Source of the DNA: an uncultured Prevotellaceae bacterium
GTDB lineage: Bacteria > Bacteroidota > Bacteroidia > Bacteroidales > Muribaculaceae
DNA: 9,444 bases
Assembly: GCA_900556245.1 (NCBI GenBank)
Contig: USOC01000025.1
Location: 1 to 9,444 of the forward strand
Reading direction: 5' to 3'
Within the stretch, counting starts at the first letter, position 1. Every line of letters begins with the position of its first letter. Shown piece by piece: positions 7,827 through 9,444 of the stretch. The notes beneath the pieces are model-generated. The model was not told where the DNA came from and searched no databases. It worked only from the letters and a program-made list of their open reading frames with translations. Position numbers and translations under genes: made by a program.

Positions 7827-8324
7827 AAGCGATTAAATATTTAGGTAGTTAATTGGTTAATCTCTCTTTTTTTCTCTTTTGCCATCCGCTGAAATGGAAG
7901 ATTTGCCTTGGTGGAATTTTGGATAATTTTATTAAAAATAAGCACAAACTACCGCCGGTTAAAAATCAACCATTTTAACAAAATACGCAAAATGAGCACC
8001 TTTTTCAGCCACAAATAAATTAGTTTTCACTCATAAATCCAAATAATTTTCAAATTTTCTGCTACAAAAATTAATAATCCTCTAAACACTGCTAATAAAA
8101 TATGTTCTACAGCAGAGAACCGAAGCGATTTAAATCAAAGTGTTAACAGATGTGATTTTTTTGTTTTTTTTCACATCATACTTTCATCCCATCTTATCCA
8201 CCATTCTCAAAACTCCGACATGGCACAATCTACATTAGGCAGCAAAAAAAACGGACAGACAGCCATCTAATCCGCTCCCCCAGCAGAGCATTGTACCTGA
8301 AAACCAACGATTGCCCATAACGAC
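7827..8324 (-). other. AT-rich upstream region of susC, no gene seen
   Basis: About 500 bp without any convincing coding frame. It must hold the susC promoter and leader. Near the gene the leader contains a purine tract on the minus strand (about 7861-7880) and a 10-bp palindrome TAAATATTTA (7834-7843). I searched the minus strand for TAnnTTTG and found only spacing variants, for example GTATTTTG at 7979-7986, so the promoter is not assigned. An inverted repeat with a T-rich spacer lies at 8149-8177. The section 8200-8320 is less AT-rich but carries no recognisable gene. Confidence 0.5.
8149..8177. repeat. Inverted repeat GATGTGA / TCACATC with 15-base T-rich spacer
   Basis: Perfect 7-bp arms (8149-8155 and 8171-8177) flank a spacer made of T except for one G. 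The arms contain TGTGA and TCACA, the half-sites known from CRP/FNR-family regulators, but CRP itself needs a 6-base spacer, so a standard CRP site is excluded. No T run follows the second arm on either strand, so it is not a terminator. It lies about 325 bp upstream of susC. Confidence 0.5.
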
Positions 8325-8358
8325 AAAAAAGAAGCGGAATCCACTTGGACTCCGCTTC
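8325..8358 (-). terminator. Strong intrinsic terminator on minus strand, no large gene served
   Basis: A 12-bp stem with one A-C mismatch (8347-8358 with 8331-8342) and a 4-base loop is followed on the minus strand by six T, seen as A at 8325-8330. On the plus strand the stem is followed by CAACCGC, not a T run, so it acts leftward. No sizeable minus-strand gene lies to its right, because the next gene (8817 onward) runs the other way. It therefore ends a short transcript starting within 8360-8816, or shields susC from stray transcription. Confidence 0.8.
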
Positions 8359-8392
8359 CAACCGCTTTTGAATTTTCTGACATTTAGAAGGC

Positions 8393-8458
8393 CTATTTAT
8401 ATGCCTCTGCCGTCTCGGTAAAATACCATCGGGCGAACTTAAATAAAACCTTTACCAT
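8393..8458 (-). CDS. Possible 21-residue small protein, unrecognised
   Basis: An ATG-started frame begins MVKVLFKFARWYF, continues with TETAEAYK and ends in TAG. I do not recognise it. In favour of a real gene: it ends about 35 bp before a strong same-strand intrinsic terminator; a -7-like box on the same strand lies upstream at 8584-8591; and its composition (basic-aromatic first half with Phe6, Phe8, Trp11, Tyr12 and Phe13, acidic second half) differs from the Lys/Asn/Phe/Ile-rich translations of the surrounding AT-rich DNA. Modelled as a helix it would be amphipathic, so membrane contact is possible but unproven. Against: 22 codons are easily open by chance, and no ribosome-binding signal can be used as a test in this phylum. 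It could equally be part of a non-coding RNA. Confidence 0.35.
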   Translation of the reverse strand: MVKVLFKFARWYFTETAEAYK

Positions 8459-8536
8459 AACAATCAATCCTTTAAAAAATAATACCTAATGAAAAAACAC
8501 AAACTTTTTTTACAAACAATCTTTTTTACGCTTTGG

Positions 8537-8575
8537 AAAGGTCGAATCTTCTCTCTATAATCGTTTCCGACCTTT
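8537..8575. repeat. Inverted repeat AAAGGTCG / CGACCTTT
   Basis: Perfect 8-bp arms (8537-8544 and 8568-8575) are separated by 23 bases. On the plus strand the second arm runs into five T (8573-8577), so it resembles a weak terminator or attenuator. On the minus strand it would form a hairpin at the very 5' end of a transcript starting near 8577. The wide loop lowers its stability. Confidence 0.45.
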
Positions 8576-8583
8576 TTCATGGG

Positions 8584-8591
8584 CAAAGTTA
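8584..8591 (-). promoter_or_regulatory. Candidate -7 box for short minus-strand transcript
   Basis: Read on the minus strand this is TAACTTTG, an exact match to TAnnTTTG. A convincing -33 TTTG is lacking; only a T-rich stretch (8605-8610) lies roughly where one would be expected. Transcription would begin near 8577 and reach the terminator at 8325, giving an RNA of about 250 nt. In AT-rich DNA such boxes arise by chance, so the call depends on its pairing with the terminator. Confidence 0.35.
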
Positions 8592-8816
8592 TATATTCTT
8601 TTTTGAAAAACTATGTTATAAAACATATTTTTCCAACACATTTATTATTTTTTTATCTGCGGAAACGTCTCTTAATACTTCAACCCCTCCTGTCAAAAAA
8701 TAAGAATAAAAAGATTAATTCCTTTTTCTCAATTGAACTTAAGACCAAAGTGCCTGCTTTGTTGGAAAAAATTGCTAACTTTCGACCAACAAACAAAACT
8801 CAAAATTCAACCAGAG
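8592..8816 (+). other. AT-rich upstream region of the phosphatase gene
   Basis: About 225 bp of very AT-rich sequence with many A and T runs. A plus-strand frame crosses it, but its translation is low-complexity Lys/Asn/Phe/Leu and it overlaps the phosphatase start, so I do not count it as a gene. Apart from the weak promoter candidate at 8776-8783 I see nothing else in it. Confidence 0.5.
8776..8783 (+). promoter_or_regulatory. Weak candidate -7 box for the phosphatase gene
   Basis: TAACTTTC differs from TAnnTTTG at the last base and lies 33 bp before the ATG. The nearest upstream TTTG (8758-8761) is only 14 bp away, too close for a good -33 element. It is the best candidate seen, not a firm one. 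Confidence 0.25.
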
Positions 8817-9444
8817 ATGAATCGTTCCATAATATTCGTATGCGTCGCAGCTTTCTGCCTGTACACGATAGCTGAAAACCCCAAAACGGCCCCATATACC
8901 GTCATCGCCAACCCAGGCGAACAGGCTGACAGATCAATCCGGCTGAACTGGCACACGGATCCGGACGGGAACACACCCGCCTGCCTGTTTACACACCGGA
9001 CAGACACAGACTGGAGCGAAGCATGCCGGGTTGATGCAGAAAGACGGCTCTGCACGGCCTACGACAGTCTTTTCTCGAAACTGCCGAATAACGAAGACTG
9101 GCACGAACAAGCCCGTTTCGTCCGCAACACGGCACAGCTCGACAATTTGGATCCCGATACAGAATACATGTACCGGTTCACCGACGATTCGACAGACGAA
9201 ATCCGCTACTTCAAGACAGCACCGACATCCGGGAAATGGACTGCGGCCATCATATCCGACTTCCATGCCTATACGCCGCTTCCCCGACGCGTTGACGCCG
9301 CCATGGCAATGCTCGACACCTTGGAAAGCGCCAACCACGCCCCATTCGACCTCATCCTCCACGCCGGCGATGTCTGTGCTTGGGGCGGAAGCTACTCATT
9401 TTGGAAAGATCTCTATGCAAACCGCCAGTTTAAGAACTATGTAT
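8817..9444 (+). CDS. Exported purple-acid-phosphatase-like metallophosphoesterase, N-terminal 209 residues
   Basis: This is the start of a calcineurin-like metallophosphoesterase, probably hydrolysing phosphate esters outside the cytoplasm. Residues 1-19 (MNRSIIFVCVAAFCLYTIA) look like a signal peptide with cleavage before Glu20; Phe precedes Cys14, so a lipobox is unlikely. Residues about 25-135 form a fibronectin/Ig-like beta domain of the purple acid phosphatase N-terminal type (PTAPYTV-like start, IRLNWHTD, LDNLDPDTEYMYRF, YFKTAP). The metallophosphoesterase domain then begins: AAIISDFHAY gives the first metal motif D-x-H (Asp148, His150) and LILHAGDVCAWGG the second (GD, Asp185). The GNHE and later histidine motifs would lie beyond the window, so completeness cannot be judged. 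The start chosen gives the signal peptide directly. Three cysteines (56, 70, 79) lie in the beta domain. It is divergent from susC, separated by about 1 kb, so it need not share a function with it. Confidence 0.85.
   Translation, partial: MNRSIIFVCVAAFCLYTIAENPKTAPYTVIANPGEQADRSIRLNWHTDPDGNTPACLFTHRTDTDWSEACRVDAERRLCTAYDSLFSKLPNNEDWHEQARFVRNTAQLDNLDPDTEYMYRFTDDSTDEIRYFKTAPTSGKWTAAIISDFHAYTPLPRRVDAAMAMLDTLESANHAPFDLILHAGDVCAWGGSYSFWKDLYANRQFKNYV

Noticed and set aside
8104..8120. Short dyad GTTCT...AGAAC upstream of susC
   Set aside because: Five-base arms are expected by chance in this length of sequence, and nothing else supports an operator.
8220..8270. 16-codon plus-strand ORF (MAQSTLGSKKNGQTAI)
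   Set aside because: Too short, with no promoter, terminator or recognisable similarity to support it.
8464..8580. 38-codon minus-strand ORF (MKKVGNDYREK...)
   Set aside because: Its ATG lies before the expected start of transcription from the 8584-8591 box, and the translation is typical of random AT-rich sequence.
8579..8875. 98-codon plus-strand ORF upstream of the phosphatase
   Set aside because: Low-complexity Lys/Asn/Phe/Leu translation of AT-rich DNA, overlapping the well-supported phosphatase start in another frame.
1..9444. CRISPR arrays, insertion sequences, attachment sites, riboswitches
   Set aside because: No regularly spaced direct repeats, transposase or integrase frames were seen. 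The tRNA-Lys 3' end is not duplicated nearby, and no leader matched a riboswitch class that I can recognise by eye.

Overview
The window reads as Bacteroidales chromosome (gut-type Bacteroides/Muribaculaceae-like; the family cannot be fixed from this sequence). The evidence is a large SusC/SusD outer-membrane pair, the Bacteroidetes-type promoter elements (TTTG at -33 and TAnnTTTG at -7), gene starts without Shine-Dalgarno sequences, and an ArgH of the Bacteroides type. Coding regions are of moderate GC content, while the gaps between genes are strongly AT-rich.

Layout. (1) 1-824, minus: an aldo/keto reductase of the YghZ/Kv-beta-like group. It is cut by the window at its C-terminus and has no ordinary start codon, because its frame runs into argH. 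(2) 829-2169, minus: argH, argininosuccinate lyase, complete. (3) 2170-2398: a divergent promoter region serving argH leftward and a tRNA rightward. (4) 2399-2471, plus: tRNA-Lys(CTT), with a textbook promoter and its own intrinsic terminator. (5) 2656-2685: terminator of the susCD operon, facing the tRNA terminator. (6) 2724-4598 and 4614-7826, minus: susD-like and susC-like genes forming a two-gene operon (15-bp gap). No enzyme gene, sigma/anti-sigma pair or sensor is visible beside it. (7) 7827-8816: about 1 kb of AT-rich sequence without a large gene. It holds a strong minus-strand terminator (8325-8358), a possible 21-residue ORF just before it (8393-8458), a possible minus-strand promoter (8584-8591) and several inverted repeats. 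(8) 8817-9444 and beyond, plus: an exported purple-acid-phosphatase-like metallophosphoesterase, cut by the window end.

How it fits together. SusC (TonB-dependent channel) and SusD (surface lipoprotein lid) should form a nutrient importer in the outer membrane; the substrate cannot be read from the sequence. ArgH makes arginine in the cytoplasm, and the reductase is a separate cytoplasmic NADPH enzyme. The phosphatase is probably periplasmic or surface-exposed, and is transcribed away from susC.

Most of the window is ordinary core or accessory Bacteroidales content. The two places most worth a second look are the possible short minus-strand transcript at about 8577-8325, whose terminator has no known gene to serve, and the lost or unusual start of the aldo/keto reductase at the argH junction.
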